Position numbers and translations under genes: made by a program. The notes under the pieces were generated by a model. That model did no database searches. It was given only the letters and a program-made list of their open reading frames with translations, and had not been told where the DNA came from. DNA of 64,000 nucleotides from JAADEM01 sp965371855 (lineage in GTDB: Bacteria; Bacteroidota; Bacteroidia; Bacteroidales; Marinilabiliaceae). The stretch is from contig CBDUZZ010000011.1 in the NCBI GenBank assembly GCA_965371855.1, forward strand, positions 11,464-75,463, read 5' to 3'. This document shows, piece after piece, positions 29,004 to 38,609 of the stretch (positions within the stretch are counted from its first letter, which is position 1; every line of letters starts with the position of its first letter).

Positions 29004-30926
29004 TCACTGCTTCAGCATCTGTTCAGCTGCATTTATAATACCTTCTTTGTCAATGCCGCATTCGTGGTATAGCTCAGTGACTGTGCCGTGTTCTATAAAA
29101 CGATCAGGGATACCCATTCTTTTAACCTGAGATGAATAACCGTTGTCAGACATGAACTCCAGTACGGCACTCCCCATGCCTCCCATAATGGCTCCATCTT
29201 CAACAGTGATGATTTTTTGAAATTTAGAAAACACCTCATGAAGTAGGTTTTCATCAATAGGTTTTATAAATCTTATATCGTAATGGGCTACAGAGCAGCC
29301 TTTTTTACTTAGATATTCCGTTACCTGTTCTGTTTTTTTACCTAATGGGCCAATGGTTACGAAGGCTAGGTCTTTTCCCTCTTTTATCTTGCGTCCTTTC
29401 CCAATTTCAATCTCTTCGAATGGTGTTCTCCAGTCTAATAAAGAGCCGTTTCCACGAGGATACCTAATTGAAAATGTTCCTTTGCCGGGAAGTTGTGCGG
29501 TATACATCAGGTTGCGTAATTCAGACTCATCCATCGGGCTGCAGATAATCATATTGGGAACTGTTCTCATATATGCGATGTCATACACACCATGATGAGT
29601 AGCACCATCAGCACCAACAAGCCCACCTCTGTCGAGACAGAATACAACATTTAGTTTTTGCAATGCAACATCGTGTATGACCTGATCGTAGGCCCGTTGC
29701 ATGAAAGTGGAGTATATGTTGCAGAAAGGAACAAAACCACTTATGGCCAGACCGGCTGAAAAAGTAACTGCATGTTGCTCGGCAATGCCAACATCAAAGG
29801 CTCTGTCAGGCATTTTTTCCATCATTATATTTAATGAGCATCCACTCGGCATGGCAGGAGTAATGCCCAGTATCTTATCGTTTTTTTCTGCCAGTTCAAC
29901 AATGGTATGTCCGAATACATCCTGAAATTTCGGAGGAGTATCTTTTTCTTTTTTTGGTTCAAGTGTTTCTCCTGTTATCTTATCAAATTTACCACCCACG
30001 GCATGCCAGGCTGTTTGGTTCTCTTCAGCCAGTTTAAACCCTTTGCCTTTTTTTGTTTTAATATGTAAAACCTTAGGGCCGGAAATATCCTTTAAGTCAT
30101 TTAGGATGTTGACTAAACGGTTTACATCGTGACCATCTACCGGGCCGAAATAGCGAATGTTTAACCCCTCAAAAATATTTGTCTGTTTGGCAAACAGAGT
30201 TTTAATGTTATTGTTGACTTTTGTTATCAGGTCTTTTGACCGCTCTCCGGCAAGATTTAATTTTTCAAGAGTTTTAAAAACCTCTCGTCTAACCTTATTA
30301 TATGTGTGTGATGTGGCTATATCCACCAAGTACTCACTAATTCCTCCCACACTAGGGTCTATAGCCATATTGTTATCATTTAGGATAATCAATACATTTG
30401 CTTTTGTTGTTGCAAGGTTGTTGATTCCTTCAAAAGCCAGGCCGGCTGTCATTGCACCATCACCAATGATAGCAATGGTCTGTTGGTTTTTTTTGCCTTG
30501 TTTTTGTGCTGCAATAGCCAAACCCAAAGCGGCAGAAATAGACGTAGAAGAGTGTCCAACACCAAAAGCATCGTATTCACTCTCGAAAATATTGGGAAAT
30601 CCACTAATGCCTTTATATTTTCTGTTAGTATGAAACAGATTTTTTCTGCCTGTTAGTATTTTGTGTCCGTAAGCCTGATGACCTACATCCCATACTATTT
30701 TGTCATTAGGAGTGTTAAAGACATAATGAAGTGCTACTGTCAGTTCCACAACACCGAGACTAGCTCCAAAATGCCCCGGATTGCATGATAGTGCATCTAT
30801 GATAAATTCCCTTAATTCATTACAAACCAAAGGAAGATCGTCTTCCCTGATTTTTTTTAAATCTTCAGGAGTATCTATTTCTTTCAAAAAACGGGAGTGT
30901 TCCTCGTTCATGTCTAATATGTTCAT
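29004..30926 (-). CDS. dxs: 1-deoxy-D-xylulose-5-phosphate synthase
   Basis: First enzyme of the MEP isoprenoid pathway: pyruvate plus glyceraldehyde 3-phosphate to DXP, thiamine-diphosphate dependent. I start at 30926 (MNILDMNEEHSRFL), giving 640 residues; the longer frame to 31016 adds 30 residues of non-conserved hydrophobic sequence. 30911 is an alternative. Motifs: GHFGASLGVVEL, ThDP-binding GDGAMTAGLAFEG with NDNNMAI, catalytic Glu region DVGIAEQHAVTFSAG, and the transketolase C-terminal domain. It feeds undecaprenyl phosphate and the prenyl substrate for the GGGP synthase at 38610. Confidence 0.96.
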   Translation of the reverse strand: MNILDMNEEHSRFLKEIDTPEDLKKIREDDLPLVCNELREFIIDALSCNPGHFGASLGVVELTVALHYVFNTPNDKIVWDVGHQAYGHKILTGRKNLFHTNRKYKGISGFPNIFESEYDAFGVGHSSTSISAALGLAIAAQKQGKKNQQTIAIIGDGAMTAGLAFEGINNLATTKANVLIILNDNNMAIDPSVGGISEYLVDIATSHTYNKVRREVFKTLEKLNLAGERSKDLITKVNNNIKTLFAKQTNIFEGLNIRYFGPVDGHDVNRLVNILNDLKDISGPKVLHIKTKKGKGFKLAEENQTAWHAVGGKFDKITGETLEPKKEKDTPPKFQDVFGHTIVELAEKNDKILGITPAMPSGCSLNIMMEKMPDRAFDVGIAEQHAVTFSAGLAISGFVPFCNIYSTFMQRAYDQVIHDVALQKLNVVFCLDRGGLVGADGATHHGVYDIAYMRTVPNMIICSPMDESELRNLMYTAQLPGKGTFSIRYPRGNGSLLDWRTPFEEIEIGKGRKIKEGKDLAFVTIGPLGKKTEQVTEYLSKKGCSVAHYDIRFIKPIDENLLHEVFSKFQKIITVEDGAIMGGMGSAVLEFMSDNGYSSQVKRMGIPDRFIEHGTVTELYHECGIDKEGIINAAEQMLKQ

Positions 30927-31100
30927 AAAATACAAAGATAAGAAGTTTGAAGCAATCAATACAACTATTTTTATGGTATTAAAAATAGTATCCGGTAAAA
31001 TTATATTAACCCGCATTATTCATGAAGTCAGTTTGAGACTGTTATTTTAATTTAATGAAGCTCTGAGTTATGCAACTGAAAATGCATACATGAGCTAAAG

Positions 31101-31430
31101 TTGGGAGATGATGGAAGATTGTCGGACAATGATGAAATCGATCTTGTTGTACGGGCTGGCAGAACACGACTAAGACCGGTTCTGCTGACAGCAATCACTA
31201 CTGTTCTGGGACTGATACCAATGGCCATTGGACTAAACTTTGATTTTTTTACTCTCTTTTCAGAACTTAATCCACATATCTATTTTGGAGGTGACAATGC
31301 AGACTTCTGGTCTCCAATGGCCTGGACTGTAATATTCGGATTGTCAACCTCAACAATACTAACTCTTATGTTTGCTCCAATATTATATAATTTTGCTGTT
31401 AGAGTTAGAAATGGAATGAAAAAACAGTAA
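31101..31430 (+). pseudogene. C-terminal relic of an RND transporter
   Basis: About 109 codons matching the last transmembrane segments of a large RND permease: VRAGRTRLRPVLLTAITTVLGLIPMAIG (TM11) and WSPMAWTVIFGLSTSTILTLMFAPILYNF (TM12). The porter domains and TM1-10 are missing, and no good start exists (TTG only). It differs from the pump gene at the window start, with an extra loop (ELNPHIYFGGDNADFW), so it is a relic of a different paralogue. A MITE lies about 100 bases downstream. Confidence 0.8.
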
Positions 31431-31531
31431 TGGAAATCTTGCAATAAAAAAAAAGAGTATTGAAGATCCCACATGTAGGGTTTACATAACAAAACAGATA
31501 ACACAAGTCCCCATTTTCAATATTCTAATGC

Positions 31532-31677
31532 ATAATTCGGGCAATGTCGTTTAGTTAAGGGAAATAGCTTCGACTCCGCTCTGCCTGACTGTCACTCTGA
31601 GCGGAGTCGAAGAGTAAATCAGGCAGACAAACAAAAAGCACAAAGCTTGCTTAACTAAACGACATTGATAATTCGGG
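31532..31677. mobile_element. MITE with 18-bp terminal inverted repeats and 10-bp target duplication
   Basis: The element itself is 31542-31667 (126 bp). Its ends CAATGTCGTTTAGTTAAG and CTTAACTAAACGACATTG are perfect inverted repeats. Both ends are directly abutted by the 10-base direct repeat ATAATTCGGG (31532-31541 and 31668-31677). Inside is a second perfect 14-bp inverted repeat (31568-31581 with 31599-31612) and an 8-bp pair CTGCCTGA/TCAGGCAG. No coding capacity. The target-duplication length fits IS4-like transposases, which must act from elsewhere. Confidence 0.88.
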
Positions 31678-31751
31678 TTTAACCTCTTGCCTTTAAGTGT
31701 ATTATTTTGTAACTTGTGTAACTTGTATGTTAAACCAAAAAAATTATTGTC

Positions 31752-32201
31752 ATGAAAAATTATTCGCTTTTTATTGCTTTTTTACTGTTATTTTCAAATT
31801 GTTCAACACCTGACCCTGAAGCAGATAAGGCTGAAGCTATGAAGTTAATAAATGGCTTCTATTCTGCTGTGTCTAATTATGATTATGATTTGATTCGTAG
31901 CTACTGTACCGACAATTTTTATGTTATTGATGATGGAAAAATTTACCAAAATATAGATGAATCCATTGCCTCGCTAAAAACATTAGAAGATGACGGTGCA
32001 GATTTTAAAGTTAGCTTAGAGGTTGAGAAAGCAGATATGTATGCTAAGTCAGCATTAATAGTATTAAAATTTTATGCAGTTATTAAAATGGGTGAAAATG
32101 AAATAAAGATGACTGCAATTGAAAGTTACCTGCTAAAAAAAGAGGCAGAAAAATGGTTAATAGATTTTATCCATAGTACACCTTTAAAGGAAAACGATTA
32201 A
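31752..32201 (+). CDS. NTF2/SnoaL-like lipoprotein
   Basis: 149-residue lipoprotein: signal sequence with lipobox LLFSNC (Cys17), so anchored to a membrane facing the periplasm. The mature part has the cone-shaped NTF2-like pattern: helix EAMKLINGFYSAVSNYDYDLIRSY, strand DNFYVIDDG, helix IDESIASLKTLE, then three strands ending EAEKWLIDFIHSTPL. Members of this fold bind small molecules or serve as enzymes, but nothing here points to a substrate. Single gene just after the MITE. Confidence 0.7.
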   Translation: MKNYSLFIAFLLLFSNCSTPDPEADKAEAMKLINGFYSAVSNYDYDLIRSYCTDNFYVIDDGKIYQNIDESIASLKTLEDDGADFKVSLEVEKADMYAKSALIVLKFYAVIKMGENEIKMTAIESYLLKKEAEKWLIDFIHSTPLKEND

Positions 32202-32456
32202 ATTAACTACAAGAAAACCCATCTATTAAAGGTTCCAGGAAATTTATCAATTTCGAATTCAAAGAAAGGATATCTATGCCTGTTTTTATAACATTATAAA
32301 AATCTCAGACCCAACCCTTCTCCTTTAAGGTGAAAGAATGTAGTATCTTTAAAGTTCTTTCTTCATGCCTGTCTCGCCTTAGACGAGAATGAGAGAGTTA
32401 GTCTGCTTGTCAAAGCATATCCTAAATTCAATTAAAACCCCACATGCAAGGAGTAC

Positions 32457-32498
32457 AAAAAAAAGGGTTTTCCATTTAAATGGAAAACCCTTTTTTGC
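32457..32498. terminator. Bidirectional AT-rich terminator
   Basis: A perfect palindrome with arms of at least 17 bases (AAAAGGGTTTTCCATTT, 32461-32477, with 32478-32494) flanked by A-run and T-run on opposite sides. It begins two bases past the DUF2007 stop on the minus strand and would end the murA-DUF2007 transcript. It could also stop plus-strand readthrough from the lipoprotein gene. Confidence 0.8.
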
Positions 32499-32499
32499 A

Positions 32500-32757
32500 C
32501 TATTTATTCCAACCTCTGGATTTCAGATAATCGTCAACAACCTGCTTCGCCTTTTTGTAATCGTCACTTGCTACAACCATCGTAATAGGAGCTGTTCCTC
32601 CCGGTGAAAAGTATGGAGCTATAGTTCCGATATACTCATCTTTTAAGAACGCTTGTATTTCTGCATTTCCCAACAGAGTAATCACAACATCTACCTCTCC
32701 CTGTGTGCCGGAGAAGATTTCAACGGGATTAATTTCGTTTTTCAAAGTCATATTCAT
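32500..32757 (-). CDS. DUF2007-domain protein
   Basis: 85-residue soluble protein matching DUF2007 (putative signal-transducing domain), function unknown. Typical pattern: IFSGTQGEVDVVITLLGNAEIQAFL, TIAPYFSPGGTAPITMVVASDDYKKAKQVVDDYL. The fold resembles small ferredoxin-like PII-type domains. It starts 25 bases after the murA stop on the same strand and ends at a strong terminator, so it is the last gene of the murA unit. MTLKNE at codon 3 is an alternative start. Confidence 0.85.
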   Translation of the reverse strand: MNMTLKNEINPVEIFSGTQGEVDVVITLLGNAEIQAFLKDEYIGTIAPYFSPGGTAPITMVVASDDYKKAKQVVDDYLKSRGWNK

Positions 32758-32782
32758 ATGTTTAGTATGCCGAAGTATTTAT

Positions 32783-34090
32783 CTATTCCACCCTCTGAAT
32801 ATTAGCCCCAAGTTTATTAAACCGCACATCAATATTCTGATAACCGCGATCTATCTGTTCAATGTTATGTATTGTGCTTGTGCCTTTTGCCGAAAGGGCT
32901 GCAATAAGCAATGCAACACCTGCTCTGATATCAGGTGAGGTCATTGTAGTTCCTCTCAGGCAGGTTTCTCTGTTTAGTCCTATCACTGTTGCACGATGCG
33001 GATCGCACAAAATGATACGCGCACCCATATCGATAAGCTTATCAACAAAGAAAAGACGACTTTCAAACATCTTTTGATGAATAAGAACACTTCCTTTTGC
33101 CTGTGTAGCAACTACCAGAAAGATACTTAACAAATCAGGTGTTAAGCCTGGCCACGGTGCATCGGCAATTGTCATTATTGAACCATCGATGAAAGTCTCT
33201 ATCTCATATCCCTCATGAGCCGGAATATAGATATCATCACCTCTTTTTTCCAGATGTATTCCCATTCTCTCAAAAGAGAGCAGGATAATACCAAGATGTT
33301 CTACTCCAACATTCTTAATTGTTATTTCCGATCCAGTCATTGCAGCCATGCCAATAAAACTGCCTATCTCAATCATATCAGGCAGAATGGTGTGAGTACA
33401 TCCCGAAAGGCTTTCTACTCCTGTAACATTAAGCAGATTTGATCCTATACCATCAATTTTTGCCCCCATTGAAGTGAGCATTTTGCAAAGTTGTTGAACA
33501 TAAGGTTCGCAGGCGGCATTATAAATGGTTGTTTTACCGGGAGTCAGAACAGCAGCCATAAGAATATTGGCAGTACCTGTTACCGATGCTTCATCGAGGA
33601 GCATATGTGTTCCCTTCATATTGTCTGCCCTTACGGTATAAAATACATCTTTCGAGTCAAACTCAAAACTGGCACCAAGTTTTTCAAATCCTACGAAATG
33701 TGTATCCAGCCTGCGACGCCCAATCTTGTCACCTCCGGGCTTAGGAAAATAAGCTTTCCCAAAACGTGCCAACAGAGGCCCCATCATCATCACCGACCCT
33801 CTAAGAGATGAAGCTCTCTTACTAAACTCTTTGGTCTGGAGAAATTCAATATCTATATTTCTCGCTTTAAACGAATATACACCCGGTGCTGTTTTTACAA
33901 TCTCGACACCCAACCTCGTTAAAAGCTCAATGAGATTATTAACATCAAGAATATCAGGGATGTTTTTTATGACCACCTCATTAGAAGTGAGGATTGTGGC
34001 ACATATAACCTGAAGGGCTTCGTTTTTCGCGCCTTGAGGAATTATTTCACCTTGAAGCCGACGGCCTCCTTCGATAACAAAACTACTCAT
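32783..34090 (-). CDS. murA: UDP-N-acetylglucosamine 1-carboxyvinyltransferase, Cys-to-Asp active site
   Basis: First committed step of peptidoglycan synthesis: enolpyruvyl transfer from PEP to UDP-GlcNAc; cytosolic. 435 residues with the two inside-out barrels; QGAKNEALQVICA near residue 19 and the catalytic loop PKPGGDKIGRRRLDTH. The residue equivalent to E. coli Cys115 (PGGCxIG), the fosfomycin target, is Asp121 here. Asp variants, known from mycobacteria and chlamydiae, are active but not alkylated by fosfomycin. Follows DUF4290 by about 100 bases and precedes DUF2007 by 25. Confidence 0.96.
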   Translation of the reverse strand: MSSFVIEGGRRLQGEIIPQGAKNEALQVICATILTSNEVVIKNIPDILDVNNLIELLTRLGVEIVKTAPGVYSFKARNIDIEFLQTKEFSKRASSLRGSVMMMGPLLARFGKAYFPKPGGDKIGRRRLDTHFVGFEKLGASFEFDSKDVFYTVRADNMKGTHMLLDEASVTGTANILMAAVLTPGKTTIYNAACEPYVQQLCKMLTSMGAKIDGIGSNLLNVTGVESLSGCTHTILPDMIEIGSFIGMAAMTGSEITIKNVGVEHLGIILLSFERMGIHLEKRGDDIYIPAHEGYEIETFIDGSIMTIADAPWPGLTPDLLSIFLVVATQAKGSVLIHQKMFESRLFFVDKLIDMGARIILCDPHRATVIGLNRETCLRGTTMTSPDIRAGVALLIAALSAKGTSTIHNIEQIDRGYQNIDVRFNKLGANIQRVE

Positions 34091-34192
34091 CAGTACAATC
34101 TAAAAGAGTTTACCTAACCCTTCCAATAAGTATATCTATGGATTTCAGCAAACTGAAATGTCCACATTTCATAAATCGGGATTAGTCTCAGG

Positions 34193-34804
34193 CTAAGATA
34201 GACTTTTTTTGGGTGTAGGTCTTTTTTTTTGGTCTCTTTTTTTCTTCCCGTGATAAGAATTATCTCTGTATTCAGGAATCACGACACCTTCATCCACTAC
34301 AAGTTCGCCTTTTGACATCTTTTTAATGTCATTAAAAATACGATCATCAGTAACGCTATCCTTATTCCAATGGTATAACGACTTTTTCATATGAGCCGCA
34401 ATTAACAGTGTAAGTTGTTTCTTCTCTTTTTCATCTTCCAGCTCAACTGCTTTCTTTATTAACTCATCAACAAGAGTACCATAGTGGCGAAAACGTATTT
34501 TATTGTCGCGATAAGGAAGTTTTTCAGGTTTCGTATAAAGATTCTCACGTACAGGAATTTCATACGGAAAATCAATGTCCAATTTGAAATCAGACATTAT
34601 TGCAAGATGATCCCATAGTTTGTGTTTAAAATCACTCACATCTCTAAGATGCGGAAACATATTGCCCATAACAGAGATTATTGTTTGAGCACTGTTTTTT
34701 CTCTCTTCACGGTCTTCAATAGCTAATGCATGATTAACCATTTTTTGAATATGCCTGCCATATTCCGGAAGAACCAATTTCTTTCTGTTCGAATTGTAAT
34801 CCAT
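34193..34804 (-). CDS. DUF4290-domain protein
   Basis: 203-residue protein found across Bacteroidota just upstream of murA; function unknown. Recognisable by YNSNRKKLVLPEYGRHIQKM, SVMGNMFPHLRDVSDFKHKLWDH and the FPYEIP segment. Mostly helical, charged, no signal peptide, so cytosolic. The C-terminal 25 residues are an unstructured Lys/Arg tail (GKKKRDQKKRPTPKK), suggesting nucleic-acid or membrane surface contact. Conserved position next to murA hints at a role in cell-wall or division control, but this is inference only. Confidence 0.9.
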   Translation of the reverse strand: MDYNSNRKKLVLPEYGRHIQKMVNHALAIEDREERKNSAQTIISVMGNMFPHLRDVSDFKHKLWDHLAIMSDFKLDIDFPYEIPVRENLYTKPEKLPYRDNKIRFRHYGTLVDELIKKAVELEDEKEKKQLTLLIAAHMKKSLYHWNKDSVTDDRIFNDIKKMSKGELVVDEGVVIPEYRDNSYHGKKKRDQKKRPTPKKSLS

Positions 34805-34932
34805 TATTATTAATAGTTAGCTGTAAGCCTTTAATAATTGACTATTAGCCTTTTGTTTTATGGTAATTAAAAAGTATGCGAGGCTTTTGAAAATTTATAC
34901 CCAAAACCAAGGAGGTTCTGTTGGGAACAAAA

Positions 34933-37227
34933 CTAAGTCAAAATTTTAAGTTTGGCAAATTTAAGCAATAATTGTTTCTGTCCTGCATTATTAAAATAGA
35001 CCATAGCCTTGGCATTAGGTGCTTCACCGGTAACACTTATTACCTTTCCTTTCCCAAATCGTTCATGTACAACCTGCATTCCCTCTTTTATCTTTGTGCC
35101 GGAATTCCCGGAATAATTAAATGGCACTTTAGAATTACCAGGCCTCTCTGTTTTCCTGTAATTAAAGGCAGACTTTCGGGTTTCTCCGGCAGACTTATCA
35201 CGTACCTGAAAAGAACTCATTTTGTTTAAACTTCTTTTCTGATTAGATGAGGGTAATATATTATCACCTTTCAGTTCCAGGTATTTTTGGTCAATCTCAC
35301 CTACAAACCTGCTTGGTTTGCTAAATGCAAGTTCTCCGTATTTATATCTCGACTTTGCAAAAGATATTGTTACCTGCTCTTCTGCTCTGGTCAGGGCAAC
35401 ATAAAACAGACGCCGTTCCTCCTCAAGCCCTTTAGATGACTCTATTGCCATAGGCGAAGGGAACAGTCCTTCTTCCACTCCTACAATATAAACATACTTA
35501 AATTCAAGTCCTTTAGCAGAGTGAATAGTCATCAAAGTAATCTTATTCCTGTCCTCATCCTTGTCGATATCCTGATCGGTGAGCAACGAAACTTCTTCAA
35601 GATAATTCACCAGACCATGTTCAGAACCTTCTTCAGTCTTAATATCCGCAAACTCCTGAATACCATTAAGCAGCTCCTCAACATTCTCCATACGCCCCTG
35701 TCCTTCTATTGAGGTATCTGTCTGAAACAGTCTTCTCATACCACTACCAGTTGCTATCTCTATTGCAACATCAGAAGCAGAATGTTTATCCAGTAGCTGC
35801 ATGTACCCCTGTATCATATCGGTAAAAGCACGTAACTTCTTTTGTGTGCCGGCATTCAATCCTATATTTGCAATGGCAGGATTCACCAGAATATTCCATA
35901 ATGTTTGCCCGGTATTATTTGCAAACAATTCAAGTTTCTCTATCGTAGTTTTACCTATTCCTCTGGCAGGATAGTTAATAATCCGTTTTAATGATTCTTC
36001 GTCGTTAAGGTTTACAACTAACCGGAAATATGCCAACAGGTCTTTTATCTCCTTTCGTTGATAAAACGATAGCCCTCCGTAAATTTTATATGGTAGATTT
36101 TTCTTTCGTAAAGCCTCTTCCATTATCCTTGACTGGACATTTGTACGATAGAGAACGGCAAAGTCGCTGAAGTCAGCTTGTGCTCTCATGCGATTTTCAA
36201 AAATATCATTCGCAACAAAAATACCCTCCTCCATATCAGAGTATGCATTAAAAACCTTTATACGATTACCTTCAGCTTTTTTAGAATAAACTGTTTTCTC
36301 TATCTGATTGCTGTTTTTATGAATGATACTGTTTGCGGCATTTACAATATTTTGCGTAGAACGGTAGTTCTGCTCTAACTTAAAAAGCTTATAGCCATCG
36401 TAATCATTCCGGAAATTCAGAATATTCTCGATCTTTGCCCCCCGGAAGCTGTAAATACTCTGGGCATCATCGCCTACCACACATACATTCTTATGCTGTT
36501 CTGCCAGTTTTTTTATAATAAGATACTGGGAAAAGTTCGTATCCTGATACTCATCAACAAGAATATAGTCAAACTGCTTTTGATACTTTTGCAGCACATC
36601 GGGATGATTACGAAAAAGAATATTTGTATTGAGCAACAGATCATCAAAATCCATCACTCCGTTTTTATAACACTCCTTCACATATCTGGCGTAAATTTCA
36701 TGCACTAAAGATTTTCGTGAAAACCTGTCTGCTTCCATCCTACTTGCATCACCCGTATAAGCCTGAGGTGTGATAAGACTATTTTTTGCTGAAGATATTC
36801 TGGACAACACTTCACCCGGTTTATATATTTTGCTGTCCAGTTTCATTTTTTTTACGATAGATTTTATAAGATTTTTTGAATCCTGCGTATCATAAATAGT
36901 AAACGAAGATGGATATCCCAGTTTTTTAGATTCAATCCTGAGAATGCGCATGAAAATAGAATGGAAAGTTCCCATCCACAAATAATTTGCAGTCCTTTCG
37001 CCCACAATAGCAGCAATACGCTCTTTCATCTCACGTGCAGCTTTGTTGGTAAATGTCAAAGCTAAAATGCGATACGGAGCCACTTTCTTTGTAAGAAGAT
37101 GAGCAATCCGTATGGTTAACACACGTGTTTTTCCGGAGCCGGCTCCGGCAATAACCAAAGCAGGTCCATCAGTATTCAGAACAGCTTCTCTCTGAGCAGT
37201 ATTTAATCCTTCGAGGTAATCTTGCAC
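34933..37227 (-). CDS. UvrD/PcrA-type SF1A DNA helicase
   Basis: ATP-dependent 3'-5' DNA helicase for repair and removal of replication blocks. 764 residues. Motifs in order: Q motif LNTAQREAV, Walker A AGAGSGKTR (about 28-36), Ia TFTNKAAREMKER, II VDEYQDTN (about 225), III GDDAQSIYSFRGA, IV QNYRS, V MTIHSAKGLEFKYV, VI EERRLFYVALTRA. The C-terminal 60 residues form the Tudor-like domain of PcrA (GMQVVHERFGKGKVISV). Intact and full length. It lies about 130 bases upstream of DUF4290 on the same strand; a separate promoter is likely. Confidence 0.94.
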   Translation of the reverse strand: MQDYLEGLNTAQREAVLNTDGPALVIAGAGSGKTRVLTIRIAHLLTKKVAPYRILALTFTNKAAREMKERIAAIVGERTANYLWMGTFHSIFMRILRIESKKLGYPSSFTIYDTQDSKNLIKSIVKKMKLDSKIYKPGEVLSRISSAKNSLITPQAYTGDASRMEADRFSRKSLVHEIYARYVKECYKNGVMDFDDLLLNTNILFRNHPDVLQKYQKQFDYILVDEYQDTNFSQYLIIKKLAEQHKNVCVVGDDAQSIYSFRGAKIENILNFRNDYDGYKLFKLEQNYRSTQNIVNAANSIIHKNSNQIEKTVYSKKAEGNRIKVFNAYSDMEEGIFVANDIFENRMRAQADFSDFAVLYRTNVQSRIMEEALRKKNLPYKIYGGLSFYQRKEIKDLLAYFRLVVNLNDEESLKRIINYPARGIGKTTIEKLELFANNTGQTLWNILVNPAIANIGLNAGTQKKLRAFTDMIQGYMQLLDKHSASDVAIEIATGSGMRRLFQTDTSIEGQGRMENVEELLNGIQEFADIKTEEGSEHGLVNYLEEVSLLTDQDIDKDEDRNKITLMTIHSAKGLEFKYVYIVGVEEGLFPSPMAIESSKGLEEERRLFYVALTRAEEQVTISFAKSRYKYGELAFSKPSRFVGEIDQKYLELKGDNILPSSNQKRSLNKMSSFQVRDKSAGETRKSAFNYRKTERPGNSKVPFNYSGNSGTKIKEGMQVVHERFGKGKVISVTGEAPNAKAMVYFNNAGQKQLLLKFAKLKILT

Positions 37228-37321
37228 AATATCTTCTGATTTTAACGTTACAAAAATAGTAAAGTTAAATTAGAAGATACCAAAGAAATATTATAGTTTT
37301 GAATGTTTAAAAAACAAAAAA

Positions 37322-38560
37322 ATGGAGCATTCTTTCAGATATCACATCATAGCAATCATTTTATTGATCATCCCGACAGGATTGTTTTCCCAAATCACCT
37401 CCCCTGAAGCTGTATTTTCAGAGCCTACAAACTATCCCTCGGGCACAGATAATGACATCATCTTTTACTATAGCAGTATTAATGCAGCATCACTGAATAT
37501 TGCTCCTGCCGGTCAGGATACATATACTTTTAACTGGTATCGTTATAACCAGGCCAATAACAATTTTGATATTCATATTAGTACAGAAACAGGCACGTCG
37601 TCATCTATTTCAGGCTTGTCAGAAACCGGATACAGAGTTACTGCAGATGATGGCAATGGAACGTTATTAACCTATACCTGCTGGACTTTCCAGCCTGAGA
37701 TTAACTCCGTTGAACCGGATACTGTCTCAGAACCTACTTGTTTCGAATTGAAACTTAACGCAAACGAAACAACAAAATCACTTACCTATTACGACCCGGC
37801 TAACGGAACAGCCATCCCCCCAGATTATGGATTATCATATACCTGGAGCTCGGTTCCTGAAAGTACTGTTTCAGATGAAACAGAAAAGGAGATAACCATT
37901 GATGCTCCTGTGGAAGATTCTGACTTTACCGTATCGGTAGGATCGAAATTCGGAATAGCAGAAACGGGATCTGTTCATTATATTGCCATTGCCGTTGAAG
38001 CTGTGTTCGAACAGGAACCCGAAGGCAGAGGAATAGAAAATGAGATGGATACAACAGCAAAACATTCGGCTCCTCTCGTTGTCAGGTTTAACAGTAGTGA
38101 AACAAAAGGAAATAATCTTATTTACGAATGGACTTTCGGTGAGGACGGGAAAGCCTTTGAACCTAATCCGCTTCACACATATCAGTTGGCCGGGAAATAT
38201 GAAAATGTTCTTCAGATAGTTAATGAAGTGAGTGGATGTGAAGATTCATCAGAGCCTCAGGAGATAGTCGTATTTGAATCGGAATTACAAGTTCCCAATG
38301 TGTTTACTCCAAATGGTGATGGAATGAATGATGAGTTCAGAGTGGCATACCGATCATTGGAAAAATACAGTATAACCATCTTTAACCGGTGGGGGCGTAA
38401 AGTCTATTCATCAAACAATCCGGCCCAGGGATGGGATGGCCGTATTGGCAAAGGAGAAGCAGGACCGGGAGTCTATTTTTATGTAATCGAAGCCGAAGGA
38501 TTTCAAAAAGAGGAGAGATATAAACTTCACGGAACAATTACACTGATACGAGGGAAATAA
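37322..38560 (+). CDS. PKD-domain protein with type B T9SS C-terminal signal
   Basis: Secreted cargo of the type IX secretion (gliding-associated) system. 412 residues: signal peptide (1-25, ending GLFSQ), Ig-like region to about 210, a PKD domain (about 245-320, with YEWTFGEDGKAFEPNPLHTY), and the C-terminal CHU_C type B sorting domain (about 325-412: VPNVFTPNGDGMNDEFRV, NRWGRKVYSS, GVYFYVIEA). It should be exported across the outer membrane and retained by the SprP/PorV-type machinery. No enzymatic domain, so likely a surface adhesin or scaffold. Divergent from the helicase gene. Confidence 0.88.
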   Translation: MEHSFRYHIIAIILLIIPTGLFSQITSPEAVFSEPTNYPSGTDNDIIFYYSSINAASLNIAPAGQDTYTFNWYRYNQANNNFDIHISTETGTSSSISGLSETGYRVTADDGNGTLLTYTCWTFQPEINSVEPDTVSEPTCFELKLNANETTKSLTYYDPANGTAIPPDYGLSYTWSSVPESTVSDETEKEITIDAPVEDSDFTVSVGSKFGIAETGSVHYIAIAVEAVFEQEPEGRGIENEMDTTAKHSAPLVVRFNSSETKGNNLIYEWTFGEDGKAFEPNPLHTYQLAGKYENVLQIVNEVSGCEDSSEPQEIVVFESELQVPNVFTPNGDGMNDEFRVAYRSLEKYSITIFNRWGRKVYSSNNPAQGWDGRIGKGEAGPGVYFYVIEAEGFQKEERYKLHGTITLIRGK

Positions 38561-38609
38561 AATTTAGTTGAAAGTTTGTAAAGTCCATAAAGTAAAAAGT
38601 CTTCATTTA

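Noticed and set aside
32310..32400. Third copy of the CCTCACCC repeat family
   Set aside because: Only the words CCCAACCCTTCTCC and a short facing arm remain; too degenerate to claim.
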